DNA of 64,000 nt from Myxococcales bacterium (lineage in GTDB: Bacteria; Myxococcota; Polyangia; Nannocystales; Nannocystaceae), in NCBI GenBank assembly GCA_016793465.1, contig JAEUJW010000040.1:248001-312000 (forward strand), written 5' to 3'. The notes under the pieces were generated by a model. The model ran no database searches. It saw only the letters and a list, made by a program, of their open reading frames with translations, and was not told the origin of the DNA. Below, piece by piece: positions 43,433-51,070 of the stretch; positions within the stretch are counted from its first letter, which is position 1, and each line of letters opens with the position of its first letter. A program made the translations under genes and the position numbers.

Positions 43433-44673
43433 ACCGCCCGCTCCAGCCCGCCGGTGGCCGCCAGCGCCTGGGCCACCGCGAGCGCGTGGGCGGCCGTCCA
43501 CGGCGCGCCGAGCAGCCCCGCGAGCTCGTCGATCGTCGGCGTCGCCCCGGCGTTGAGCCCGCGGAGGATCGCCGGCCACGCCGCGTGCGCCGCCACCGAC
43601 ACGCGCTCGTGCCGGAGGTACACGTCGAGCGCCCCGCGGTCGCCAGGCCGCGGCCGCCAGCACACCTGGAACGGCCGGCGCACCCGCACCCGGTCGCCGG
43701 GCGCCAGCCGCGGCGCCGCGGGCGGCAGCCGGCGCTTGCGCTGGAACCCCGCGTTCGAGGCGCAGCGCAGCCAGCGGTCGTCGAGCGCGTCGGGCAGGCT
43801 CGCCTGCACCGACGCCAGCAGCTCCGCGGCGCGGCGCCCGAGCGGCCGGCCGTCGGCGGCGAACGGCGCGTAGTCGGAGGTCGGCCACGGCTCGCTCGCC
43901 GCCAGCGTCCGCGCGACCGCGGGGCCGAGCCAGCGCTCCAGCGGGAAGTCGTACATGCCGACCGCGACGCTGCACGAGTACTCGCTCTGGGTGCCGATGT
44001 GGAACCAGTAGGCCGGCAGGTAGAGCACGTCGCCCGGCTCGAGGCGGAGGGCGACGCCGTGGGGCAGCAGGGGCTCGTAGTCGGCGACGTCGGCGGTCCC
44101 GCCGGTGAGCGCGCGGTAGGCCTCGGTCGACCACAGGTAGAACATCTTGTCGGCCGGGCCGAGGTGGCACAAAAACGCGTGCTCGAAGCCCTGGTGCGCG
44201 CCGAACGGGGTGCCCGCGTAGTTGCCGGCGAACAGGATCTGCTCGGCGCCGAACGGCGGGAGCCCGCGGTACGGGGCCATCGACATCAGGATCCCGCCGA
44301 GGTGCTCGGTCAGCGCGGGGCTCCAGTCCTGCAGGTCGTTGACGACGAACGCCAGGCGGTCGGCGCCGGTCCGCTGCTGCATGGCCCGAAAGACAGGTCC
44401 GTCGGCCAGCGGCCCGTCGAGCACCCGGCGCGCGAGGTCGTCGCGGCGGGCGTCGCCGACGTAGATCCGCAGGCGTCGGCCCTCGCCGCTGGCCGCGTGC
44501 AGGCGACGCACGGCGCGGTCGACCTCGCCCGGCCCGGGGCAGTCCGGGCCGAGCGCGCCCTTCAACAGCACCGGGTCGCGCCCGTGGCGGGTCCAGCCGG
44601 CGAAGGCCAGCCACCAGGACGGCGAGTATGCATCGGGCCGCGGGAGGACGGTGATCTGCTGCGCGGTGGTCAT
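43429..44673 (-). CDS. JmjC/cupin-8-like 2-oxoglutarate oxygenase
   Basis: 414 residues from an ATG. The jelly-roll core is at about 100-245: FVVNDLQDWSPALTEHLGGILMSM, TPFGAHQGFEHAFLCHLGPADKMFYLW with H160, E164 and K176, LEPGDVLYLPAYWFHIGT with distal H225. The usual HxD/E pair is spaced differently, so metal binding needs checking. The C-terminus has a winged-helix-like region (ALDDRWLRCASNAGFQ onward). JmjC proteins hydroxylate Asp, Asn, His, Arg or Lys side chains in bacterial peptides. It lies 41 bp after the repeat precursor, which is rich in Asp and Arg. Confidence 0.8.
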   Translation of the reverse strand: MTTAQQITVLPRPDAYSPSWWLAFAGWTRHGRDPVLLKGALGPDCPGPGEVDRAVRRLHAASGEGRRLRIYVGDARRDDLARRVLDGPLADGPVFRAMQQRTGADRLAFVVNDLQDWSPALTEHLGGILMSMAPYRGLPPFGAEQILFAGNYAGTPFGAHQGFEHAFLCHLGPADKMFYLWSTEAYRALTGGTADVADYEPLLPHGVALRLEPGDVLYLPAYWFHIGTQSEYSCSVAVGMYDFPLERWLGPAVARTLAASEPWPTSDYAPFAADGRPLGRRAAELLASVQASLPDALDDRWLRCASNAGFQRKRRLPPAAPRLAPGDRVRVRRPFQVCWRPRPGDRGALDVYLRHERVSVAAHAAWPAILRGLNAGATPTIDELAGLLGAPWTAAHALAVAQALAATGGLERAV

Positions 44674-44713
44674 TCAGGGCGTCCGTATGCGGCCGCGTGC
44701 ACGCGGGTTCTCG

Positions 44714-45451
44714 TCAGCTGCGGCGCTCGATCATCGTCACGAGCGCGTCGAGCTTGTCGGCCAGCGCCTCGAGGCGGCGCACGTCGGCCGCCTTGATCCG
44801 CTGGGTGATGCCCTCGATGCGGGACTCGAGCGCCGCGATGCGGTCGGCCAGCGGGTCCTCGGCCTGCCAGGGCTCGGGCGCGCCGGTCGACTGGATCTTC
44901 CCGGAGCGCATGCGACCGATCAGCGAGCCCGCGTTGAGCGCCCCCTGGTCGGGGCGCGGGCCGGCGATCGCGTCGAGCGCGCCCTGGTCCGGGCGCGGGC
45001 CGGGCATCGCGTCGAGCGCGCCCTGGTCGGGGCGCGGACCGACGATCGCGTCGAGCGCGCCCTGGTCCGGGCGCGGGCCGACGATCGCGTCGAGGGCGCC
45101 CTGGTCCGGACGCGGGCCGACGTTCGCGTCGATGGCCCCCTGGTCGGGGCGCGGACCGAAGCTCTCGTCGATGGCTCCCTGGTCCGGACGCGGACCGAGG
45201 ATCGCCTCCTTGTCGATGCCGCTCTGGTCGGGGCGCGGACCGAGCACCTCGATGCCGCTCTGGTCGGGGCGCGGGCCGCCGACCGCGACATCCTCGATGC
45301 CGCCCTGATCGGGGCGCGGCCCGACGATCGCGTCGATGGCGCCCTGGTCGGGGCGCGGGCCGCCGACCGCCACCTGCTGCTCGAGCGCCGCGGCGTCCTT
45401 GGTGACCTGCAGGTCCTTGATACCGACTTTACCCTTGATCCTGTCCACCAT
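44714..45451 (-). CDS. Repeat-containing RiPP-like precursor protein
   Basis: 245 residues; the ATG at 45451 has a strong GGGAGG Shine-Dalgarno. Residues 1-29 form a leader (MVDRIKGKVGIKDLQVTKDA onward). Residues about 30-177 are eleven tandem units of 12-15 residues beginning GPRPDQ; the typical unit is GPRPDQGALDAIV, with Ile/Leu and Asp/Glu at fixed places. There is no Cys anywhere. The C-terminal 60 residues (EDPLADRIAALESRIEGITQ and on) are a coiled coil. Leader, tandem cores and the adjacent modification genes fit a multi-core precursor. A structural, hydroxylated repeat protein is the main alternative. It heads the operon. Confidence 0.75.
   Translation of the reverse strand: MVDRIKGKVGIKDLQVTKDAAALEQQVAVGGPRPDQGAIDAIVGPRPDQGGIEDVAVGGPRPDQSGIEVLGPRPDQSGIDKEAILGPRPDQGAIDESFGPRPDQGAIDANVGPRPDQGALDAIVGPRPDQGALDAIVGPRPDQGALDAMPGPRPDQGALDAIAGPRPDQGALNAGSLIGRMRSGKIQSTGAPEPWQAEDPLADRIAALESRIEGITQRIKAADVRRLEALADKLDALVTMIERRS
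44921..45364 (-). repeat. Eleven tandem GPRPDQ-type coding repeats (about 39-bp units)
   Basis: The DNA shows direct repeats of 36-45 bp encoding GPRPDQ[G/S][G/A][I/L][D/E/N] plus three to five variable residues. Units 7-10 are nearly identical in protein (GALDAIV, GALDAIV, GALDAMP, GALDAIA), units 2-4 are the most divergent. The variation lies almost only in the spacer residues, so the GPRPDQ-x-x-hydrophobic-acidic core is under selection. Confidence 0.85.
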
Positions 45452-45650
45452 GCCCAGACCCTCCCGTGACGGCGTCGAACCATCGGTCGACGTTCGGGCC
45501 GCACGATACGCCACGCCGCTCGAACGATCAACGCCCCATGATCGCGCGGACCGCCGCGAGCTCGCGCGCAGCCTCGAGGTTGCGGCTGCACGTATTCGCG
45601 GCGGGGACACGATCGCCCGCGCCGCGACGGCCACGCGAGCGAGGCGGCGC

Positions 45651-46559
45651 TCACTCGCAGACGTACATCGTTCCGTCGTACAGCGGCTCGGTCGTGCACG
45701 CGGCCTTCGACGAGCAGCCGCAGACGCCCTCGTAGCAGCGGTCGACGTTGTCCCTCCCCTCGCAGTCCACGTCGCTCCCGCACCCGCACTTGCCGGAGTA
45801 GCAGACGGGCATCTGGAACTCGGGGATGGACTGACACTCCGCGTCGCTGTTGCAGCGGCACAGGCCGGTGCTCACGTCGCACGTCGGCTCGTGCTTGAAG
45901 AAGCAGTCGTCGTCGGTCTCGCACGGGTTGAAGCAGGCGCCCTGCGTGCACATGTACTCGGGGAAGGTGCACACGGTCACCGGCGCGCCGCCCTCGATCG
46001 GCGGGTACATCGCCTCCTTCGCCTCTCCGTCGAGGATGTCGCAGGGCACTTCGTCGGGCGTGGACGCGCAGCGCCCCACGCCGTCCCCGGCGTCGACGCA
46101 CACGCTGAACTCGCAGTCGGCCTGGGCGGCGCACTTCTTGTTTCTGGCGATCCCTCCGACGAACAGGCAGTCGTTGCCGCCGACGCACGGGTCCTCGACG
46201 CAGCGGTTGTCCTTGCACGTGGTGCCGGAGTTCTCGCCCTCGAACGCGCAGTCGGCGTCGACCATGCAGCGCTCCTCGCAGAACATGGCCCCGTCGGGTC
46301 CGCCCGTGGTCGGCGCCTCCGTCGAGCCCGTGGTCGGCGCCTCCGTCGAGCCCGACGTCGCGTCGCCGGTCGCGCCCGTGGTCGGCGTCGTGGTCGACGT
46401 CGTGGTCGACGGCGCCGTCGTCGCGGCCTCCGTCTGGGCCCCGACCGTCGTGTCGCCGGATCCGGTCTCGTCCGCCGAGGGGCTCCCGCCGCACGCCGCC
46501 AGAGTGAGGAGCATCGCCCTGCAGGCGCTCGTCCATAAATAGCCAGGTCGCATCATCAT
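45651..46559 (-). CDS. Cys-rich surface lipoprotein
   Basis: 302 residues from the ATG at 46559, with GGAGG upstream (two in-frame ATGs follow immediately). The lipoprotein signal ends LLTLAAC. A Thr/Glu/Ala/Pro linker with repeated TEAPTTG follows. From about residue 95 there are many Cys pairs in units such as CMVDADC, CVGGNDC, CETDDDC, CNSDAEC and CGSDVDC, resembling EGF/dickkopf-like disulfide domains common in myxobacterial surface proteins. It reads towards the repeat precursor with 199 bp between them, so a separate promoter is likely for the latter; a link is not proven. Confidence 0.75.
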   Translation of the reverse strand: MMMRPGYLWTSACRAMLLTLAACGGSPSADETGSGDTTVGAQTEAATTAPSTTTSTTTPTTGATGDATSGSTEAPTTGSTEAPTTGGPDGAMFCEERCMVDADCAFEGENSGTTCKDNRCVEDPCVGGNDCLFVGGIARNKKCAAQADCEFSVCVDAGDGVGRCASTPDEVPCDILDGEAKEAMYPPIEGGAPVTVCTFPEYMCTQGACFNPCETDDDCFFKHEPTCDVSTGLCRCNSDAECQSIPEFQMPVCYSGKCGCGSDVDCEGRDNVDRCYEGVCGCSSKAACTTEPLYDGTMYVCE

Positions 46560-46829
46560 GTTCACCCTCCCGCCCGCGCCGCCGACGGTGTCGCCGCGCG
46601 GGACACGAGAGAGCCCCAGTCGCGTTCGGCGGCCTCGGTCCGCACAGGGTACGGTAAGGCGACGACCGGCGCGGACGCCATCCGACGAGGCTCGTACGAC
46701 CCCGCATGTGCGGATCGCTCGAGGAGGCGACGGCGCCCGCGCCGGGCGAGCATCCCCGCGCGCGGCTCCACCAGGGCGCGCCGCCTGTCCGTTCGACGAG
46801 CGCCGCGCACGCGGGCACACTGGCCCGCG

Positions 46830-47465
46830 ATGGCCCCGCTCCGCCTGGCTCCGCTGCTCGCGGCTGCGCTGTCGCTCCCGCGACCCGCGGCCGCCTCGTC
46901 GTGCCGGGAGACCCCGTTCGCGCGCGAGGCCGCCGCCGCCGACGTGATCTTCGTCGGTGAGGCCCGCGCGATCGACGGCGAGCTGGCGACCACCTTCGAC
47001 GTCGAGCGCGTCTACAAGGGCGACGCGCCGGCCCGCGTCCTCGTCGAGACCGGCCGCAACAAGTACGCGGCGCTCGAGCCCCCGCACCGCTACCTCGTGC
47101 TCGCCGTCCACGCCGAGGCCGCCCCGGGCAACCTGTTCGTGCGCACCTGCAGCGGCTCGCGCCGCGCCCCCTGGCCCGCCGACATCGACCGCCGGCTCGG
47201 GCCCGGCGAGCCGCCCTCCGAGGCCCCGCCGCTCGGCGAGGCCCCGCCGCCCGCCCCCGACCCGCCGCCCGTCGACCCCGAACCACCGCCCGCGACCGAC
47301 CCGCGACCTGCGCCGCCCGCCGACGCTCGACCGGCCGCCGACCCGCGTCCGCCCGCCGCCCCGCCGCCCGTCGAGCCCCGCCGCGGCTGCACCGTGCACG
47401 CCGCCCCGTCGCTGCCGACGCTGCTGCTGCTCGTCGCCCGCCGGCGCCGCCGGGCCCGGCGCTGA
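46830..47465 (+). CDS. Exported protein with NTR-like domain and a MYXO-CTERM-type anchor
   Basis: 211 residues. A signal peptide (LAPLLAAALSLPRPAAA) is followed by a Cys-starting domain (SSCRETPFAREAAAADVIFVGEA, TTFDVERVYKGD, TSGSR) resembling the netrin/TIMP-like NTR fold. A long Pro-rich linker (residues about 125-185) leads to a C-terminal GCTVHAAPSLPTLLLLVARRRRR, which fits the MYXO-CTERM sorting tail: Cys, hydrophobic helix and Arg cluster. Myxosortase would process it for outer-surface attachment. The palindrome at 47467 lies just after its stop. Confidence 0.7.
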   Translation: MAPLRLAPLLAAALSLPRPAAASSCRETPFAREAAAADVIFVGEARAIDGELATTFDVERVYKGDAPARVLVETGRNKYAALEPPHRYLVLAVHAEAAPGNLFVRTCSGSRRAPWPADIDRRLGPGEPPSEAPPLGEAPPPAPDPPPVDPEPPPATDPRPAPPADARPAADPRPPAAPPPVEPRRGCTVHAAPSLPTLLLLVARRRRRARR

Positions 47466-47466
47466 C

Positions 47467-47482
47467 CTGTCCCCGAAGACAG
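47467..47482. promoter_or_regulatory. TGTC-N6-GACA palindrome (1)
   Basis: CTGTC at 47467-47471 and GACAG at 47478-47482 flank CCCGAA. It lies two bases after the stop of the upstream gene and 160 bp before the next start. Same pattern as in the 16.9-17.1 kb region and at 57611, 58897 and 59538. Confidence 0.45.
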
Positions 47483-47641
47483 CCGCATCGGTAGGGACCG
47501 CCGCGACCTCGTCGGCGCAGACATGCCCCGCGGATCGCCCGCACGCGTCGTCGCGTGATCCCGATCGCCGCGGCTGTCCGGCCGCGCGCGCCGACGTCCG
47601 CACGAAGGTGTTAGCTTGATGCCCCTCCGGAGGGTGGAGTC

Positions 47642-48076
47642 GTGGTCAATCCAGCAGCAGAAGCAGTCGCATCCCAGGGCGCCGGCGGGTACTACGCCGA
47701 CACGTGGTTCAACGTCAAGCTCGAGCCCATGACCAAGGTCTGGCAGGGCATCGGCGGCCACAGCAACTTCTTCCTCAGCGAGAAGGACGCCCGCGAGGCC
47801 TCCGGCGCCTTCGAGGGCTCGCAGCCCTACAAGTTCGCCGAGACCCTGTGGCGCATGGCCCAGGTCCAGGCCAGCGCCACCCGCGGCTTCCGCAACGGCA
47901 TCCAGGAGTTCGTCGTCGACATCGCCACCGCGGCCGCGTGCGCCATCTGCGTCTCGAACCCCGGCTACGGCACCGGCTCGGTGTTCCAGTACTACATCCC
48001 CAACTGGGAGAAGACCCTCTACTCGACGAGCCGCATCTACCGCTTCTCGAGCACCTCCTACAACAGCGCGTTCTGA
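47642..48076 (+). CDS. Hypothetical small protein
   Basis: 144 residues from a GTG at 47642 with GGAGGGTGGAG upstream. The sequence is soluble and aromatic-rich: GGYYADTWFNVKLEPM, GGHSNFFLSEKDA, QPYKFAETLWRMAQVQASATRGF, VFQYYIPNWEKTLYSTSRIYRF. A short hydrophobic stretch (DIATAAACAICVSN) near the middle is probably a buried strand or helix. No Cys-rich or signal features. I recognise no family. It may be a small secreted or structural protein, but there is no direct support. Confidence 0.6.
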   Translation: MVNPAAEAVASQGAGGYYADTWFNVKLEPMTKVWQGIGGHSNFFLSEKDAREASGAFEGSQPYKFAETLWRMAQVQASATRGFRNGIQEFVVDIATAAACAICVSNPGYGTGSVFQYYIPNWEKTLYSTSRIYRFSSTSYNSAF

Positions 48077-48123
48077 GCGCGCCGCGGCCCCCGCCCGCGC
48101 GTCGGCGCGGGCCGGGCGCGGCG

Positions 48124-48411
48124 TCACGACGCGGTCGTGGTCGTCACCGATCCGGCGTCGCGCGGCTTGAACTCCCCGTTCGCCAGCGCCTCGCGGATCT
48201 CGTCGAAGCTGAGCCCCGCGTCGAGCTGCTCGCGCACCCACGTGGCCTGCTCCGGCGCGTGCAGGGGCCAGCGCGCGCTCCGTCCGCGCCGCCCGCTGTA
48301 GTGCACCGTGTAGGCCGGCAGCACCTGCTTGCCTGCCCACTTCATGACGGCGCTGCCGGTGATCCCCGCTGCCGTCGCAACTTCCTCGGTCGTGGCCCAG
48401 CGATTGCCCAT
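48124..48411 (-). CDS. MerR-type winged-helix protein
   Basis: 95 residues from the ATG at 48411; the frame can extend upstream to 48525. The N-terminus matches a MerR-like HTH: WATTEEVATAAGITGSAVMKWAGKQVLPAYTVHYSGRRGRSARW, with helices and the small wing; then GLSFDEIREALANGEF. No cysteine metal site, so not a metal sensor. It diverges from the gene at 48552 over 140 bp that contain a perfect palindrome (48462-48475), a likely operator for itself. Confidence 0.7.
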   Translation of the reverse strand: MGNRWATTEEVATAAGITGSAVMKWAGKQVLPAYTVHYSGRRGRSARWPLHAPEQATWVREQLDAGLSFDEIREALANGEFKPRDAGSVTTTTAS

Positions 48412-48461
48412 GGCGTGGTCCGGAGTGTAAACGGGGGCATGCGCGAAAAGAAACTTTTCTG

Positions 48462-48475
48462 TTGTCCCTGGACAA
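48462..48475. promoter_or_regulatory. Palindromic operator candidate TTGTCC-CT-GGACAA
   Basis: A perfect 14-bp inverted repeat, TTGTCCCTGGACAA, in the AT-richer divergent region between the MerR-like gene (start 48411) and the small protein at 48552. It is similar to the TGTC-N6-GACA sites elsewhere but has N4, so it is probably a distinct operator. Confidence 0.45.
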
Positions 48476-48551
48476 TAGAAGCCGTTATGAACGCCACTAG
48501 AAGGCCACTTCGGCGACGTTTGCAAACACAGGCGAGATCACGGAGGACCCC

Positions 48552-48842
48552 ATGAGTTGTAGCAGCAACGAAAATGACGGCGGCAACATCGACGAGTTCG
48601 ATGTGGACATGACCCCGGGCGATGAGGTAGTGCCTGATCTTGGCGTCGACTACCTCGGCACCTACCCGAGCTTCGCCGCCTTCCTGCGCAGTCAGGTCGA
48701 GCACCTGATGGTCCCCGAGGGCCTCTGGCTGCTCGACTGCATCGACTACGACGCGGTGCTCCGCGCCCTCGAGGCCGGCATCTATCGCATCTGGCGCACC
48801 GCCGACGGCCAGGTGTTCCGCCGTCGCCTCGGCGGCGGCTGA
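48552..48842 (+). CDS. Small acidic protein, weakly ArdA-C-terminus-like
   Basis: 96 residues; the ATG at 48552 has a strong GGAGG five bases upstream. The second half (YLGTYPSFAAFLRSQVEHLM, DCIDYDAVLRALEAGIYRIW, GQVFRRR) recalls the C-terminal part of ArdA-type antirestriction proteins (a helix, then IDYE..., then a strand ending in VFR), which mimic DNA. The N-terminus is strongly acidic. The match is by eye only; a structural search is needed. It diverges from a MerR-like regulator. Confidence 0.5.
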   Translation: MSCSSNENDGGNIDEFDVDMTPGDEVVPDLGVDYLGTYPSFAAFLRSQVEHLMVPEGLWLLDCIDYDAVLRALEAGIYRIWRTADGQVFRRRLGGG

Positions 48843-48948
48843 CGTCGGGGCGCGGCGCGCCGCCTGTCCGCGGCGCGCCGCGCTCGCCCCGCGCGCGGCC
48901 CCGCGGCCCGCGCTTGACCGGCGCCGCGCCCCCGGTACGATCGCCGGC

Positions 48949-49998
48949 ATGCCTCGCCTCGCCGCGTGCTCGCTCCTGCTCGTCGCCTGCAACGGCCCGT
49001 ACGACGCGGGCGCCGCCGGCGACGACGTCGGCGACGGCCCGCCCTCGGCGGTGATCGGCGTCGACGTCCGCGACGTGCAGATCCCCGGCGACCTCCACGT
49101 GCAGGGCCTGCCCGTGCCGGCCAAGCTGTTCGTCCCGCGGCTCGCGGACGGCGCCGCGCCGCTGCCCGGCGTGCTCGTCCTCCACGGCTCCGGCGGCCTG
49201 CACGAGCTGCCCGGCCCCGACGACCCGCTGTGCAGCCCCGCCCTCGAGCCGCAGTTCGAGCGCTGGGGCCGCCGCCTCGCCGAGCTCGGCCACGTCGCGC
49301 TCATGCCCGCCAGCTTCGACGCCCGCGGCTTCTGCGACTGGTACGAGGACACCGCCCGCATCCCGCCCGACTTCGACGACGACCGCGAGCGCCTGGTCGG
49401 CCGCCTCTACGACAGCGACGCCGCCGCCCGCTACCTCTGCACCCTCGGCGACGTCGACTGCGACCGGCTCGCCCTGCTCGGCTTCTCCAACGGCGCCTCG
49501 GCGCTCCTGCTCGCCCTCCACTGGCGCCTCGAGCGCGCGCTCGCCGAGTTCGCCGTCAGCGACGGCCCCGAGCTGCAGCTCCCGGTCGAGGCCCCGCCGC
49601 CCGGCCGCCCCGCCTTCCGCGTCGGCGTGGCCTACTACCCCGGCTGCGGCCTCGAGAGCGTGGTCCACTTCAGCACGGATCCTGCGGACGACGTCGAGGA
49701 CATGTACTTCCCGACCGCGGATCTCTACATCGAACACGGCAGCGCCGACACCCTCGTCGCCGACTGCAGCCTCGAGCACGGCAAGGGCCGCCGCCAGGCC
49801 CAGTCCGCCGTGGTCGCCGCCGCCGAGCAGCTCGCCGACCCCTTCCACGTCAGCGTCCACCCCGGCGCCGAGCACGGCTTCGACAACGCCGGCGTCCCGG
49901 GCGCCGACGAGGGCAGCGGCAGCCAGCGCCCCGAGGACATCGCCGCCCGCGACGAAGCGCTCGCCGCCACCCTCGAGCACCTCGCCGCCCACCTGTGA
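48949..49998 (+). CDS. Lipoprotein of the dienelactone hydrolase / alpha-beta hydrolase family
   Basis: 349 residues. A lipobox LLVAC with Cys14 is followed by a short linker. The alpha/beta-hydrolase core shows PGVLVLHGSGG (oxyanion loop), nucleophile S180 in LLGFSNGAS, acid D267 (SADTL) and H309 (AEHGFD). Disulfide-type cysteines are scattered, fitting a surface location. Probable ester, lactone or peptide hydrolase; substrate unknown. Confidence 0.8.
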   Translation: MPRLAACSLLLVACNGPYDAGAAGDDVGDGPPSAVIGVDVRDVQIPGDLHVQGLPVPAKLFVPRLADGAAPLPGVLVLHGSGGLHELPGPDDPLCSPALEPQFERWGRRLAELGHVALMPASFDARGFCDWYEDTARIPPDFDDDRERLVGRLYDSDAAARYLCTLGDVDCDRLALLGFSNGASALLLALHWRLERALAEFAVSDGPELQLPVEAPPPGRPAFRVGVAYYPGCGLESVVHFSTDPADDVEDMYFPTADLYIEHGSADTLVADCSLEHGKGRRQAQSAVVAAAEQLADPFHVSVHPGAEHGFDNAGVPGADEGSGSQRPEDIAARDEALAATLEHLAAHL

Positions 49999-50187
49999 GC
50001 CCGCCGGCCGCGCCCGACTTCACGCCTCGCCGGCCCGCAGTGTTTCCGCCGCGTAAAGCCGCCCTCACGTGCGCGCCGCGGCTGTAAATCGGCCGTAAAC
50101 ACCCCGGCGCGCCCGCCGAAGCCGACGAATATGAGGTGCGTACGCCGGGTCGACACGCACCGCGACCCCGGCACCAAGGAGCTCACC

Positions 50188-51000
50188 ATGACACGCTTCA
50201 TCCTCATCGCCCTCCCCCTCGCCTTCCTCGTCGGCGCCTGCGACACCCCCGAGACCACGCCGAACGACGACGCCGTCGAGGTGGCCGACGAGTCCGCGGT
50301 CGACTCCCGGGGCGGGCACCGCGGCCGCGGCGGCAAGCTGGCGCGCCTCGACGTCGACAAGGACGGCAGCATCTCCTCCGAGGAGGCCAAGGCCCACCCC
50401 TTCCTCGCCGACAAGTTCGCCACGCTCGACGCCGACAAGGACGGCAAGCTCAGCAAGGACGAGCTCCACGCCGGCAAGGGCAAGTTCGGCCACGGCAGGC
50501 GCGGCCACGGCGACGGCGAGTGGAAGCACAAGACCCCGGCCGAGCACGCCGCCCACAAGCTCGCCAAGTACGACGCCAACGGCGACAAGGCCCTGACCCG
50601 CGACGAGGTCGAGGGTCACCGCTTCGCCGACAAGTTCGTCGAGATCGACGCCGACAAGGACGGCAAGCTGACCCTCGACGAGATCACCGCCTACAAGACC
50701 GCCAACCCCGGCGGCCACGGCAAGCACGGCGACTGGAAGGGCAAGGAGATGCACGGCGAGCGCGGCGACCACGGCGGCAAGGGCTGGTCGAAGGACCCGG
50801 CCGAGCGCGCCGACAAGCTGCTCGGCAAGCTCGACGCCAACAAGGACTCGGTGCTCACCCGCGACGAGCTCCAGGACTCCCGCTTCGCCGACAAGTTCGC
50901 CGCCGCCGACAGCGACGGCGACGGCAAGATCACCCGCGACGAGCTCATGGCCTTCCGCCCGGCCCGCCCCGCGCGCGACGACGCCCCCGCCGTCCGCTAG
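50188..51000 (+). CDS. EF-hand calcium-binding lipoprotein
   Basis: 270 residues; the ATG at 50188 follows AAGGAG at ideal spacing. Lipobox LVGAC with Cys18. Six EF-hand loops with D-x-[D/N]-x-D pattern, e.g. DVDKDGSISSEE, DADKDGKLSKDE, DADKDGKLTLDE, DSDGDGKITRDE; DANGDKALTRDE and DANKDSVLTRDE lack the central Gly. Basic/His-rich spacers (GHGRRGHGDGEWKHK) separate them. A surface calcium-binding or buffering protein. It is 70 bp upstream of the Tat-signal gene and in the same direction. Confidence 0.85.
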   Translation: MTRFILIALPLAFLVGACDTPETTPNDDAVEVADESAVDSRGGHRGRGGKLARLDVDKDGSISSEEAKAHPFLADKFATLDADKDGKLSKDELHAGKGKFGHGRRGHGDGEWKHKTPAEHAAHKLAKYDANGDKALTRDEVEGHRFADKFVEIDADKDGKLTLDEITAYKTANPGGHGKHGDWKGKEMHGERGDHGGKGWSKDPAERADKLLGKLDANKDSVLTRDELQDSRFADKFAAADSDGDGKITRDELMAFRPARPARDDAPAVR

Positions 51001-51029
51001 CGCTCGACGATCGACCTCCGGAACCTCGC

Positions 51030-51065
51030 GAGCCCGCCGCTGTCTCTCTCGACAACGGCGGGCTC
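51030..51065 (+). promoter_or_regulatory. Perfect 10-bp hairpin at the start of the Tat-signal gene
   Basis: GAGCCCGCCG (51030-51039) pairs with CGGCGGGCTC (51056-51065) over a 16-base loop. The right arm ends five bases before the ATG at 51071 and includes the only GGCGGG that could serve as ribosome binding site. It may therefore sequester the start, or act as a terminator of the EF-hand gene; the following TT is short. Confidence 0.55.
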
Positions 51066-51070
51066 TTCAC

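Noticed and set aside
44921..45364. CRISPR or DNA-level satellite repeat
   Set aside because: The repeats are in frame with a gene that has a strong ribosome binding site and conserve protein rather than DNA sequence.
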